Shown: positions 1-8,848, counted from the first letter of the stretch. The stretch: DNA of 64,000 nucleotides from DASWJZ01 sp963739005 (GCA_963739005.1 CAVTYQ010000002.1:868001-932000), one strand, 5' to 3'. Made by a program: numbers and translations. Notes: generated from the letters alone by a model not told the origin.

Positions 1-1
1 C

Positions 2-682
2 GTCGGCAGCAAGGACGGCGTCATCGGCGTTCCGACCGACGTGTCGAAGCGCGAGGAGATCGAGAGGCTGAAAGCGCGTGCCTACGAAGCGTTCGGCGAG
101 GTCGCTCTCCTCATGAACAATGCCGGCCTCGGCGGCAAAGACACGAAGCTTTTCAGCGACCCCGATCGCTGGAGAGCGGTTCTCGACACCAATCTCTGGG
201 GCGTCATTCACGGCGTGCAGGTGTTCGCCCCGGCGATGATGGCGCAGACGATTCCATCGGCGATCGTCAACACCGGCTCAAAGCAGGGGATCACCTGCCC
301 GCCGGGCGAGGCCGCCTACAATGTCTCCAAGGCCGGCGTGAAAGTTGTGACGGAAGCGCTGGCGCACGAGCTTCGCAATACCGAAGGCTGCCGCGTCAGC
401 GCGCACCTCCTCATTCCGGGCTACACCTTCACCGGCATAACGTCGCGCGGCCGCACCGAGAAGCCGAGGGGCGCCTGGACCGCCGGGCAGGTGGTGGATC
501 TCATGCTGGAGCGCCTCGCCGCCGGCGACTTCTACATCCTTTGCCCCGACAACGACGTGAGCCGCGCGATGGACGAAAAGCGCATGCGCTGGGCAATGGA
601 CGACGTGGTGCTGAACCGCCCCGCCCTTTCGCGCTGGCATCCGGACTTCAAGGATACCTTCGAGAAGTACATGGCTGAGTAG
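2..682 (+). CDS. SDR family NAD(P)-dependent oxidoreductase, 5'-truncated
   Basis: The window opens inside this gene; the frame is open from base 2 and a GTG at 41 is internal, because the upstream residues (VGVPTDVS type) already fit the classical short-chain dehydrogenase strand beta3-aspartate segment. The visible part has the NNAG motif (after LLM), the catalytic Tyr-x3-Lys as YNVSK, and a PGYTFTG segment after the active site. The Rossmann glycine motif must lie before base 1. Substrate cannot be told from sequence. It converges on minE with 45 bases between the stops. Family assignment is safe, specific function unknown. Confidence 0.85.
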   Translation, partial: VGSKDGVIGVPTDVSKREEIERLKARAYEAFGEVALLMNNAGLGGKDTKLFSDPDRWRAVLDTNLWGVIHGVQVFAPAMMAQTIPSAIVNTGSKQGITCPPGEAAYNVSKAGVKVVTEALAHELRNTEGCRVSAHLLIPGYTFTGITSRGRTEKPRGAWTAGQVVDLMLERLAAGDFYILCPDNDVSRAMDEKRMRWAMDDVVLNRPALSRWHPDFKDTFEKYMAE

Positions 683-727
683 CTCCGGCCAAGTCGGCGG
701 GAGCGGACGCGGCGCGCGTGATCGGCT

Positions 728-1030
728 CTAGGTGGCCGCGGCGGCTGCGGCGGCGATTTTCGGCTGCGCCGACTTCATCGCCTTGATCGGCGTCGGGATT
801 TCGATTTCGACCTCGAGCGTCGAGACCGATTCGCCGCGGTCCATCCTGACCTGCACCTTCTCCTGGTCGACCTGCACGTGCTTCTTGATCACGGCCAGGA
901 TCTCTTCGCGCAGCGCCGCAACGAGGTCGGAGCCGCCGGCGATGGTGCGTTCGTGCGCGAGCAGGATCTGCAGCCGATCGCGTGCGATCGGCGCCGACCC
1001 CCCTTTCCTGAAGAGGCTGAAGATGCTCAT
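728..1030 (-). CDS. minE: Cell division topological specificity factor MinE
   Basis: 100-residue MinE. It drives the pole-to-pole oscillation of MinD by stimulating its ATPase at the membrane, keeping the MinC inhibitor away from midcell. The N-terminus (MSIFSLF) is the membrane-targeting segment, followed by the anti-MinCD helix with the conserved ARDRLQILLAHER core and the topological-specificity domain (EEILAVIKKHV). The C-terminus ends in an alanine run. The ATG overlaps the minD stop as ATGA, so translation is probably coupled; order is minC-minD-minE on the minus strand. Confidence 0.97.
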   Translation of the reverse strand: MSIFSLFRKGGSAPIARDRLQILLAHERTIAGGSDLVAALREEILAVIKKHVQVDQEKVQVRMDRGESVSTLEVEIEIPTPIKAMKSAQPKIAAAAAAAT

Positions 1031-1842
1031 GCAGCCCTCCGCATGAAGAGTCTGCCGAAGAGGCTCCGCTTGTCCGTCGGCACCGTCAGCACGATGGTCT
1101 CGCCGGAAAGCCGCCGCGCCGCATCGGCGTAGGCGCGCCCGGCAGCCGAAAGCGGATTGGCGATCGTTATCGGCGAACCGACGTTGGAGGCGCGCAGCAC
1201 CTCTTCGCTCTCCGGGATGATGCCGAGGAGCGGGATGGAGAGGATTTCGAGCACGTCCTCCGTCTTCAGCATCTCGCCGCGTTCGGCGCGGCCCGGATCG
1301 TAGCGGGTCAAGAGCAGGTGCTTTTCCATGCGCTCGCCCTTCTCCGCTTTCAGCGTCTTCGAATCGAGCAGCCCGATGATGCGGTCGGAGTCGCGCACCG
1401 AGGAGACTTCCGGGTTGGTGACGACGACGGCGACGTCGGCGTGGCGCATGGCAAGCGTCGCGCCGCGCTCAATTCCCGCCGGGCTGTCGCAGATCACCCA
1501 GTCGAACTTTTCGCGCAGTTCTCCCATCACCCGTTCGACGCCCGCTTCGGTCAGCGCGTCCTTGTCGCGCGTCTGCGAGGCGGGAAGCAGCGACAGCGTG
1601 TCGACGCGCTTGTCGCGGATTAGCGCCTGATTCAGCTTGGCATCGCCTTGCACGACATTGATCAGGTCGTAGACGACGCGTCGCTCCGCGCCCATCACGA
1701 GGTCGAGGTTCCTGAGGCCCACGTCGAAGTCGACGACGACCACGTTCTTCCCGGATTGCGCGAGGGCCGCGCCGAGCGCCGCCGTCGACGTCGTCTTGCC
1801 GACGCCGCCTTTGCCAGATGTCACGACCAGTACTTTGGCCAT
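1027..1842 (-). CDS. minD: Septum site-determining ATPase MinD
   Basis: ParA/MinD-type ATPase that recruits MinC to the membrane. The deviant Walker A (GKGGVGKTT, about residues 10-18), the VVVDFDVGLRNLDL switch region and the C-terminal amphipathic membrane-targeting helix (RSLFGRLFMRR) are all visible. Two in-frame ATGs exist at 1851 and 1842; I chose 1842 because an AAGGAGG ribosome-binding site touches the first ATG directly but lies 9 bases before the second, and the resulting 271 residues equals the usual MinD length. Sits 24 bases after minC and overlaps minE. Confidence 0.97.
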   Translation of the reverse strand: MAKVLVVTSGKGGVGKTTSTAALGAALAQSGKNVVVVDFDVGLRNLDLVMGAERRVVYDLINVVQGDAKLNQALIRDKRVDTLSLLPASQTRDKDALTEAGVERVMGELREKFDWVICDSPAGIERGATLAMRHADVAVVVTNPEVSSVRDSDRIIGLLDSKTLKAEKGERMEKHLLLTRYDPGRAERGEMLKTEDVLEILSIPLLGIIPESEEVLRASNVGSPITIANPLSAAGRAYADAARRLSGETIVLTVPTDKRSLFGRLFMRRAA

Positions 1843-1866
1843 CGTCGCCATCCTCCTTGGGAAATC

Positions 1867-2625
1867 TCAGCTCAGCGCCGCCATGGACATCGTCTCGCCG
1901 TCCAGCCACGCCTGCACGGGCCGGCCGCGATATTGCGGATCCATCTCGTCGGCCGTGCGGTAGAGGCCGTCGATCGCGAGCAGCTCCGCCTCGAGCTTGT
2001 TGCAGAAGATGCGCGCCGACGAATTTCCGGTGGAACCGGCGATCGCACGGCCGCGCAGCGCGCCGTAAACATGGATCGAGCCGCCGGCGACGACTTCCGA
2101 CCCGGAAGCGACCGAGCCGAGGATGGTCAGGTCGCCGTCTGGAAAGATCAGCGACTGGCCTGAGCGGACCGGCGTGTCGTGCACCATCGACGCCGCGCGC
2201 CGCGGCGCGGCGGGAGCGGGAACCGGCGCCGCCGGCTTCTCCTCCGCATCCGCCTTTGCCGGCACTTCTGGAATCTTTGCGGCGGTCAGATCGGCGAGAT
2301 CGCTGATCCCCGCGGCGCGGCTTCCGGAGACGAGCGGCGGCATGCCGAGGCCGAGCCACGAAGCCTTGGTGCCTTCCACGCCCATGATGCGAACGTCGCG
2401 CTCTGCGAGGTCGGCGATGAGCTTGGTGAGCCCTTCCTTGTCGAGGGCCAAAGCGGAGACGTCGAGGATGATCGGCCGCCCGACGAAGTAGCCGGGCGAT
2501 TTCTTCGACCAAGCGTCTAGCTCGGCGAACCAGTCTTCGAGCGGCGGCTCCGGCGCGAAGAGAAGCGCCATGAAGGAACGGCCGCGGAAGCGGAGTGATT
2601 TTCGGGGTTGGACGGCGACGTTCAC
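1867..2625 (-). CDS. minC: Septum site-determining protein MinC
   Basis: FtsZ polymerisation inhibitor, about 252 residues. N-terminal domain begins KSLRFRGRSFMALL, as in rhizobial MinC; a proline/alanine-rich linker (around residues 130-145) leads to the C-terminal right-handed beta-helix with the conserved VRSGQ, GDLTILG, EVVAGG and HVYG turns that binds MinD and FtsZ. The start is GTG at 2625, chosen because the N-terminal domain begins right after it; an ATG 18 codons inside would cut into that domain. First gene of minCDE; a CtrA-type site lies about 50 bases upstream. Confidence 0.95.
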   Translation of the reverse strand: MNVAVQPRKSLRFRGRSFMALLFAPEPPLEDWFAELDAWSKKSPGYFVGRPIILDVSALALDKEGLTKLIADLAERDVRIMGVEGTKASWLGLGMPPLVSGSRAAGISDLADLTAAKIPEVPAKADAEEKPAAPVPAPAAPRRAASMVHDTPVRSGQSLIFPDGDLTILGSVASGSEVVAGGSIHVYGALRGRAIAGSTGNSSARIFCNKLEAELLAIDGLYRTADEMDPQYRGRPVQAWLDGETMSMAALS

Positions 2626-2673
2626 CGGACGAGCCTCGGTTAACAGCTTCCTTACGATTTGAGGCCGGTGTGG

Positions 2674-2689
2674 TTAAGCCCGGGTTAAC
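2674..2689 (-). promoter_or_regulatory. CtrA-type binding site upstream of minC
   Basis: TTAA (2674-2677), seven bases GCCCGGG, TTAA (2685-2688) followed by C: an exact match to the full CtrA consensus TTAA-N7-TTAAC. It is centred about 56 bases upstream of the minC start. A degenerate copy (TTAA-N7-CTTA) lies closer to the gene at 2640-2654. CtrA is the cell-cycle response regulator of alphaproteobacteria. The binding itself is inferred. Confidence 0.65.
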
Positions 2690-2758
2690 GCAGATTAGCG
2701 TCTCAGTAATTTCATGGTGGCGCCACTATCGCGCCGTTTTCTGCTTCGGAGGACGGCG

Positions 2759-3838
2759 TTAAATCCAGCCGGAGAGCTCGCGCAATACCATTGACGTGAT
2801 CACGCGCATCCCGGCCGGCGAATCGTTCAGGCAGGGCACATGCGCGAAATGCTCGCCGCCGTTGTGGAGGAAGATCTCGCAGTTCTGCACGGCGATCTCC
2901 TCGAGCGTCTCCAGGCAATCGGAGACAAACCCCGGATTGACGACTGCGATCCGCTTCACGCCCTCGCGGCCGAGCCGCTCCACGGTCTTGTCGGTGTAGG
3001 GCTGCAGCCATTCCTGCGGCCCAAAGCGGGATTGGAACGTCGTCAGAAGCCGGCCCTCGCGCCAGCCGAGCCGTTCGGCGAGGAGCCGCGAGGTCTTCTG
3101 GCAATGGCAGTGATAGGGGTCACCCTTCTCGAAATAGGATTTTGGCAGGCCGTGGTAGGAGGCGATCAGAACCTCGGGCTCGAAATCGAGCGCCGAGAAA
3201 TGCCACTCGATGCTTTCGGCGAGCGCGTCGATATAGACCGGCTCGTCGTGATAGGACGGAACGGTGCGGAGCGCCGGCTGCCGCCGCATCGCCTTCAGCG
3301 CATCGAAGGCAACGTCGTTGACGGTCGCCGTCGTTGTCGCGCTGTATTGCGGGTAGAGCGGAAAGACGAGGACGCGCTCCGCGCCCGCTTCGGCGAGCGC
3401 GCCGAGCCTCTCGGCGACCGAGGGTTTCCCATAACGCATCGCCCATTCGACGGTGATCTCCGTCTCGCCGGCGAGCTCGGCCGCGAGCTTCTCCCCTTGC
3501 GCGCGCGTGAAAGTGCGAAGCGGCAACTCGTTCCGCTCCTTGTTCCAGATCGAGGCGTAGAGCGCGCCGCTCTTCTTCGGGCGGACCGAGAGCACGATCC
3601 CCTGCAGGATCGGCTGCCAGAGGAATGGCGACAGTTCGATCACGCGGCGATCGGAAAGGAACTCGCTCAAGTAGCGCCGCATTGGCCGGTAGCTCGTGCC
3701 GTCGGGCGTTCCGAGGTTCACGAGGAGAACCCCGATCCGTCCCGCCGCGACCGGCGGATGCCCGGTTGGCAGCCGGATCGCGCGCGCGGAATCGCGACGA
3801 TCGGCGCTCTGCGATTCGCTTGGCGTCGGCCTCGGCAT
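2759..3838 (-). CDS. hemH: Ferrochelatase (protoheme ferro-lyase)
   Basis: Inserts Fe2+ into protoporphyrin IX, last step of heme synthesis. The 359-residue product has the N-terminal GVLLVNLGTPD motif, the ASYHGLP metal-site histidine motif, a CHCQKTSR segment and the C-terminal VVNPGFVSDCLETLEE signature. An in-frame GTG/ATG extension to 3904 exists, but I start at the ATG at 3838 (MPRPTPSE), which is two bases after the stop of the Doc toxin gene on the same strand. Because of that spacing hemH may be partly transcribed with the toxin-antitoxin pair. Confidence 0.95.
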   Translation of the reverse strand: MPRPTPSESQSADRRDSARAIRLPTGHPPVAAGRIGVLLVNLGTPDGTSYRPMRRYLSEFLSDRRVIELSPFLWQPILQGIVLSVRPKKSGALYASIWNKERNELPLRTFTRAQGEKLAAELAGETEITVEWAMRYGKPSVAERLGALAEAGAERVLVFPLYPQYSATTTATVNDVAFDALKAMRRQPALRTVPSYHDEPVYIDALAESIEWHFSALDFEPEVLIASYHGLPKSYFEKGDPYHCHCQKTSRLLAERLGWREGRLLTTFQSRFGPQEWLQPYTDKTVERLGREGVKRIAVVNPGFVSDCLETLEEIAVQNCEIFLHNGGEHFAHVPCLNDSPAGMRVITSMVLRELSGWI

Positions 3839-3840
3839 GT

Positions 3841-4257
3841 CTACTGGTCCTGCTCCGGCGAAAGGAACTCGACGTCCGGCGGGCTCGCGTTCCGCCGGAA
3901 CCATTCGGCCAGCTCCGCTTCGGAGAATTCGCCGGCCGCGAGGCGAAGGAAGACGACGGCGGCTTCTGCCGGGCTGGCGCTAAGCTGTTGGCCGTTCACA
4001 CGAAGGAAGAGCGCCGACGCGACGAAAGCCGTTCTCTTGTTGCCGTCGACGAAAGGATGGTTCCGCGCAATCCCGTAGGCGTAGCTCGCAGCGAGATCGA
4101 ACACAGTCGGCTCGCCATAGCCTGCGAGGTTCTGCGGACGTGCCAGCGCCGACTCAAGCAAACCTTCGTCGCGAGTCCCGTGACCGCCGCCATGCCGTTG
4201 GATTTGTCTCTGATGAATCGATGCGACGACACGGAGGGTGAGCCAGCTCCAGGTCAT
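3841..4257 (-). CDS. Death-on-curing (Doc) family toxin
   Basis: 138-residue Fic-fold protein with the Doc motif HPFVDGNKRTAF (residues 67-78), the loop that in phage P1 Doc phosphorylates EF-Tu. Domain length and the N-terminal VVASIHQRQI segment fit the type II toxin family. The start ATG at 4257 overlaps the stop of the antitoxin gene (ATGA), the usual coupling of a toxin-antitoxin pair. The motif is complete, so I see no reason to think it inactive. Base composition resembles the neighbours. It ends two bases before hemH begins. Confidence 0.9.
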   Translation of the reverse strand: MTWSWLTLRVVASIHQRQIQRHGGGHGTRDEGLLESALARPQNLAGYGEPTVFDLAASYAYGIARNHPFVDGNKRTAFVASALFLRVNGQQLSASPAEAAVVFLRLAAGEFSEAELAEWFRRNASPPDVEFLSPEQDQ

Positions 4258-4478
4258 TTCGCCAGTTCGCGAAGCGTGTCGCGATAGCGATCCATGATCT
4301 CCTCGGCGAGCCGCATCTGGTCCTCGAACTCCGGATCGAACGCCGAGAGCTCGATTCCGTTGGCGGTCTCGTTGAGGCTGAGCATCTGTCCCCGAGCGAT
4401 TCCGAGCCTCTCCACGACCTCCTTGGGGAGTACGACGCCGAGAGAGTTGCCGACCTGCGTGACTTTGACCTGGTGCAT
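4254..4478 (-). CDS. AbrB/MazE-family antitoxin
   Basis: 74-residue swapped-hairpin AbrB protein. Residues 3-45 carry the typical VTQVGNSLGVVLPKEVVERLGI core that binds DNA; the acidic C-terminal helix (EFEDQMRLAEEIMDRY) would wrap the toxin. It neutralises the Doc toxin encoded immediately downstream and probably autorepresses the pair through the palindrome about 20 bases upstream. The ATG at 4478 is the only start giving a proper AbrB N-terminus. Confidence 0.9.
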   Translation of the reverse strand: MHQVKVTQVGNSLGVVLPKEVVERLGIARGQMLSLNETANGIELSAFDPEFEDQMRLAEEIMDRYRDTLRELAK

Positions 4479-4497
4479 GGCTGCCTCCGCCACGCAA

Positions 4498-4525
4498 ATT
4501 ATAACATTCGTTATAACATGGGCAA
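4498..4525 (-). promoter_or_regulatory. Promoter and operator palindrome of the toxin-antitoxin pair
   Basis: On the minus strand TTGCCC (4525-4520) and a perfect TATAAT (4503-4498) are separated by 16 bases, 20 bases before the antitoxin ATG. Overlapping the -10 is a perfect 7-base inverted repeat TTATAAC-attc-GTTATAA (4499-4516). This is the expected layout for an autorepressed toxin-antitoxin promoter. AT-rich inside GC-rich surroundings. Confidence 0.65.
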
Positions 4526-4540
4526 GCGGCAATGGATGCG

Positions 4541-7500
4541 CTATTCCGCCGCCTCGGCCAATTCGGGTCGCCCCGGGTTCAAGAAGGCCTGCAGCAACCG
4601 GTCGCGCTCGGCGAGCGCGGCGCGCGCCTGCGCCTCCTTCACATGCCCGAAGCCGCGGATTTTTTGCGGATAGGCGGCAAGCGCGCACGCGGTCTCCCAG
4701 TTCTCGGCCGAGAGCTTCTTCTCGATCTTGTTGAGCATCGAGAGATAGTCGCGAAGAAGCCGCCGCTCCCACCGGCGCTCGCGCGTATGGGCGAACGGGT
4801 CGAATGGTGTACCGCGCAGGGACCTCAGCCGCGCGAGGACCCTGAAGACGCGCATCATCCCCGGCCCGTAGGTCTTCTTCTTGAGATGCCCGTGGCGGTC
4901 GCGGCGTGCGGTGAGCGGCGGCGCGAGATGGAATTCCAACCGCTCCCAGCTTTCGAACTCTTGGCGAAGCTGGCGCTCGAAGGAGCCGTCGGTGAAGAGC
5001 CGCGCCACCTCGTACTCGTCCTTGATCGCCATCAGCTTGAAGAGCGAATGCGCCACCTCATTTGAAAGCGCCGTCGCGTCCGGCATGACGCGCGTCTCGG
5101 CCGATGCGATCTTCTCCACGCGTGCCTTGTAGCGTGCCGCGTAGCGGCTGCTCCTATAATCGGTCAGGAAGGCGACGCGCCGCGCGACGGTCTCGTCCAG
5201 CGACGGCCAGGTCGGATCGATGACGATCCCCGCCGCCGCCTCCGCCGCGGAGAGATCGAAGGCCGCGCGCCGTCCCCATTCGAACGCCGCGACGTTCATC
5301 GCGACCTCGACGCCGTTAAGATGGATCGCCTCAATGAGCGACTCCCGGCTGATCGGAATGCCGCCCTGCTGCCACGCGAAGCCGACCATCAGCATGTTGG
5401 TTGCGATGGCATCGCCGACGAGCTTGGCCGCGAGCCGCTCCGCCTCCACGAAATGCGCGCGGCCCTCGCCCGCGCGCTCCTCGATCACGCGCCTGAGCCG
5501 CCGCGTCGGCAGCGAGAAGTCGGCGTCGCGCGTGAAGTCGCCGGGGTAGGTCTCGTGCAGGTTGACGAAGACCTGGCTTTCGCCCGGCCGGATCGCCGCG
5601 AGCGCCTTCTTCGATCCGGTGACGACGATATCGCAGCCGAGCACGACATCCGCTTCCTCGGCGGAGATGCGGATCGCGTGGATCGCTTCCGGCGTCGGGC
5701 CGATGCGCATGTGGATCGAGACGCCGCCACCCTTCTGCGCCAGCCCCGCCATGTCGATCACGCCGACGCCGAGGCCGTCGAGATGCGCGGCCATCGCGAT
5801 CACCTGGCCGACCGTCACGATGCCGGTGCCGCCGACGCCGGTGATCAGGATCGCTTGCGTCTTCTCCGGCGCGACGATCGCCGGTTCGGGAACTTCGGGA
5901 AGGCTCTCCGTCGCGACGGCGCGCCCCGCCTTCAGCTTCCCCCCGTGCACCGTCACGAAGGACGGACAGAAACCTTCGAGGCAGGAGAAATCCTTGTTGC
6001 AGCTCGACTGGTCGATGCGGCGCTTGCGCCCGAATTCCGTTTCGAGCGGCTGGATCGAGACGCAGTTCGACTTCACCCCGCAATCGCCGCAGCCCTCGCA
6101 GATGAGGCTGTTGATGACGACGCGCTTGTCGGGGTCGGGCGCGAGGCCGCGCTTCCGCCGCCGCCTTTTCTCCGCCGCGCAGGTCTGATCGTAGATCAGG
6201 ACGCTCAGGCCTTCGACCTCGCGCAGCGTCTCCTGCACCTCGGCAAGCTCGGAGCGGTGATGGATGGTGAGTCCGGGAGGCCAGGCGGCGCCCGCCGGGT
6301 ATTTGTGCGGATCGTCGGTGACGAGCGCGATCTTCTTCGCCCCTTCGGCCGCCACCTGCCGCGCCACCTGATCGACGGTGATGTGGCCCTCGACCGGCTG
6401 GCCGCCGGTCATGGCGACGGCGTCGTTGTAGAGGATCTTGTAGGTGATGTTGACGCCGGCCGCCGCCGCGGCGCGGATCGCGAGCGTGCCGGAATGGCCG
6501 TAGGTGCCGTCGCCGATGTTCTGGAAGACGTGGCCGCGCGTGGAGAATGGCGCCTCGCCGATCCAGTTCGCGCCTTCCCCGCCCATCTGCGCGAAGCCCT
6601 CGGTGCGACGGTCCATCCAGAGCGCCATGTAGTGGCAGCCGATGCCGGCATAGGCGCGGCTTCCCTCCGGCACCTGCGTCGAGATGTTGTGCGGGCAGCC
6701 GGAGCAGAAATGCGGGACGCGCACGCCGACGTCCTCGGTCGAGGCGAGCACCGCCTCGGCGTGCTCAAGCTGCTTCAGCCGCGCCGTGATCTCCGAATCG
6801 TTGGCGTAAGCGAGGATGCGCCGGCCGATGATGACGGCGATCTGATTGGCGCTGAGCGCCCCCCAGGCCGGGAGCAGCACGCGCTCCTGCTCGTCCTTCT
6901 TGCCGATGACCATCGGCGCGGCGGCGCGGCCATAGAGCTGCTCCTTGAGCTGCGTCTCGACCAGCGAGCGCTTCTCTTCAACGACGAGGATGGTCTGAAG
7001 CCCCTCGGCGAAGCGGCTGACGCCCTGCGGCTCGAGCGGCCAGGGCGCGGCGATCTTGTAGAGCCGGAGACCGAGATCCGCCGCCCGCTTCTCGTCAATG
7101 CCGAGAAGATCGAGCGCGCCGAGCGTATCGAGCCAGCTCTTGCCGAGCGATACGATACCGAGACGCGCCTTCGGCCCGCCGCCCATCGCAATCCGGTCGA
7201 GCCTGTTCTCGCGGATGAAGGCGAGCGCCGCCGGCTTCCGGAAGCGGTGGAGCAGCTCCTCTTTCTCAAGCGCATGCCGGCTGGAGGCAATGTTAAGACC
7301 GCCGGGCGGCATCGCGAAATCCGGAACGATCATGCGGACCCGATCGAGCGCGCTGTCGACGACGCCGGTCGATTCGACCGTGTCCTTCACGCATTTGATG
7401 CCTACCCACGTGCCGGCGAAGCGCGACAGCGCCCACCCGATCAGCCCGTAATCGACGAGGTCCTGCAGCCCGGCCGGGTTCAGGATCGGGATCATCGCGT

Positions 7501-7993
7501 CGACGAAGGCGAACTCCGACTGATGCGCTGTGGTGGAACTCTCACAGGTATGGTCGTCGCCCATCAGCGCGATGACGCCGCCCTTCGGCGAGCTGCCGTC
7601 GAAGTTCGCGTGACGCAGCGCGTCGCCCGAGCGGTCGACGCCCGGCCCCTTGCCGTACCAGATACCGAAGACGCCGTCGTAGCGGCCCTCGCCGTAAAGC
7701 TCGGCCTGCTGCGAGCCCCACACCGCAGTCGCCGCGAGATCCTCGTTCAGCCCCGGTTGGAAGACGATGTCGTTCGCCGTGAGCAGCTTACCGGCGCGCC
7801 AGAGCTGGAGGTCAAGCCCACCGAGCGGCGAACCGCGATAGCCGGAGATGAAGCCCGCCGTGTTCAGCCCGGCGAGGCGGTCGCGCGCCTTCTGCATGAG
7901 CGCCAGGCGGACGATCGCCTGCGTCCCGGAAAGGAAGACGCGCTCCTTGTCGAGGTCGTATTTGTCGTCGAGGGTGACGCCGCCGCGAACCAT
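4541..7993 (-). CDS. Indolepyruvate ferredoxin oxidoreductase, fused single-chain form
   Basis: 1150-residue 2-oxoacid:ferredoxin oxidoreductase that oxidatively decarboxylates aryl/branched 2-oxo acids to acyl-CoA with thiamine diphosphate. The N-terminal pyrimidine-binding part has FISGYRGSPLGG; the central ThDP/Mg part has GIGCHYMA, MGGEGANWIG and NIGDGTYGHSG; a cysteine cluster CEGCGDCG follows at about residue 620; the C-terminal gamma domain starts ITGVGGTGIVTVGQ. Size matches the fused proteobacterial IorAB-type proteins. Monocistronic, reading away from the TRAP operon. A 2-oxo acid transporter next door could supply substrate, which is only inference. Confidence 0.92.
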   Translation of the reverse strand: MVRGGVTLDDKYDLDKERVFLSGTQAIVRLALMQKARDRLAGLNTAGFISGYRGSPLGGLDLQLWRAGKLLTANDIVFQPGLNEDLAATAVWGSQQAELYGEGRYDGVFGIWYGKGPGVDRSGDALRHANFDGSSPKGGVIALMGDDHTCESSTTAHQSEFAFVDAMIPILNPAGLQDLVDYGLIGWALSRFAGTWVGIKCVKDTVESTGVVDSALDRVRMIVPDFAMPPGGLNIASSRHALEKEELLHRFRKPAALAFIRENRLDRIAMGGGPKARLGIVSLGKSWLDTLGALDLLGIDEKRAADLGLRLYKIAAPWPLEPQGVSRFAEGLQTILVVEEKRSLVETQLKEQLYGRAAAPMVIGKKDEQERVLLPAWGALSANQIAVIIGRRILAYANDSEITARLKQLEHAEAVLASTEDVGVRVPHFCSGCPHNISTQVPEGSRAYAGIGCHYMALWMDRRTEGFAQMGGEGANWIGEAPFSTRGHVFQNIGDGTYGHSGTLAIRAAAAAGVNITYKILYNDAVAMTGGQPVEGHITVDQVARQVAAEGAKKIALVTDDPHKYPAGAAWPPGLTIHHRSELAEVQETLREVEGLSVLIYDQTCAAEKRRRRKRGLAPDPDKRVVINSLICEGCGDCGVKSNCVSIQPLETEFGRKRRIDQSSCNKDFSCLEGFCPSFVTVHGGKLKAGRAVATESLPEVPEPAIVAPEKTQAILITGVGGTGIVTVGQVIAMAAHLDGLGVGVIDMAGLAQKGGGVSIHMRIGPTPEAIHAIRISAEEADVVLGCDIVVTGSKKALAAIRPGESQVFVNLHETYPGDFTRDADFSLPTRRLRRVIEERAGEGRAHFVEAERLAAKLVGDAIATNMLMVGFAWQQGGIPISRESLIEAIHLNGVEVAMNVAAFEWGRRAAFDLSAAEAAAGIVIDPTWPSLDETVARRVAFLTDYRSSRYAARYKARVEKIASAETRVMPDATALSNEVAHSLFKLMAIKDEYEVARLFTDGSFERQLRQEFESWERLEFHLAPPLTARRDRHGHLKKKTYGPGMMRVFRVLARLRSLRGTPFDPFAHTRERRWERRLLRDYLSMLNKIEKKLSAENWETACALAAYPQKIRGFGHVKEAQARAALAERDRLLQAFLNPGRPELAEAAE

Positions 7994-8293
7994 TCGCTCC
8001 TCTTGCGCCGGCAGAATCGACGGGCGCAGGCCCCAAGCGAATTCTGGTGTCCCGGACCGTGGAATCCTATCCCCAATTGCGCGAATCGAGGAAGGATTTG
8101 CCGCCGGTAACCTTGCACGCCGCCGTCATTCCCCTCCGAAATGCGCAAAAAACCCGCTGCGGCGCCCTGACGAGAGGCGCGACCGCAGCGATCTTGCGTA
8201 AACGCCGCATCCATCGCACGCTCGCTCCTCAGCCGGCGCGCTCAGCGAAGAACTGGGCCGCTCGCACGTCGGGGGCGCGAGGGGGAGACGACG
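7994..8293. other. Divergent intergenic region, 300 bases
   Basis: Lies between the start of the indolepyruvate oxidoreductase (minus) and the TRAP small permease (plus). It must hold promoters for both, but I see no convincing -35/-10 pair, palindrome or RNA motif. A GGGGGAG ribosome-binding site precedes the TRAP gene near 8281-8287. Confidence 0.4.
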
Positions 8294-8839
8294 ATGGGCG
8301 CAGCACTTGCCGCAAGCCGGGTGATCGATAGGGCCACCTGGATTCTTGGCCGGTCCGTTTCCTGGCTGATCCTTGCGGCCGTCCTGGTCAGCGCCGCGAA
8401 CGCCACCTCGCGCAAGCTCTTCTCAATCTCATCGAACGCCTATCTCGAGCTGCAGTGGTACCTCTTCGGCGCCGCTTACCTGCTGGCCGCCGCCTATACG
8501 CTGCAACGCAACGAGCACATCCGCATCGACATCATCTCGAACATGCTGCCAAAGACCGTGCGCAACTGGATCGACATCATCGGCCACCTCGTGATGCTGC
8601 TGCCGTTCACGCTCCTGATCGTCTGGGAAGCCACGCCCTGGTTTCTTCAGTCGTACCAGATCGGCGAGATGTCCAGCAATTACGGCGGACTGATCCAGTG
8701 GCCAGCAAAAGGCCTGATCATCGTCGGCTTCGGCCTGCTGGCGGCGCAGGCGGTATCGGAAATCATCAAGCGCATCGCCGTGATCCGCGGCGACATTCCC
8801 GACCCCTACGAGACCGCCGCCGCGGCACCGATCGAATAG
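8294..8839 (+). CDS. TRAP transporter small permease (DctQ-like)
   Basis: 181 residues with four predicted membrane helices (about residues 17-38, 48-68, 90-112, 133-155), the DctQ topology. The region LQWYLFGAAYLLAAAYTLQRNEHIRID between helices 2 and 3 carries the family-typical histidine/arginine turn. It partners the large permease nine bases downstream and the periplasmic binding protein encoded convergently. The preceding GGGGGAGACGACG gives a good ribosome-binding site for the ATG at 8294. Confidence 0.9.
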   Translation: MGAALAASRVIDRATWILGRSVSWLILAAVLVSAANATSRKLFSISSNAYLELQWYLFGAAYLLAAAYTLQRNEHIRIDIISNMLPKTVRNWIDIIGHLVMLLPFTLLIVWEATPWFLQSYQIGEMSSNYGGLIQWPAKGLIIVGFGLLAAQAVSEIIKRIAVIRGDIPDPYETAAAAPIE

Positions 8840-8848
8840 GCCTGGCCG

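Noticed and set aside
5321..8110. A 929-codon open frame opposite the indolepyruvate oxidoreductase gene
   Set aside because: High G+C makes the opposite frames of real genes stay open; the translation is Arg/Asp/His-rich with no known fold, and the sense strand has a full enzyme. The same applies to the other long antisense frames, for example opposite the TRAP genes.
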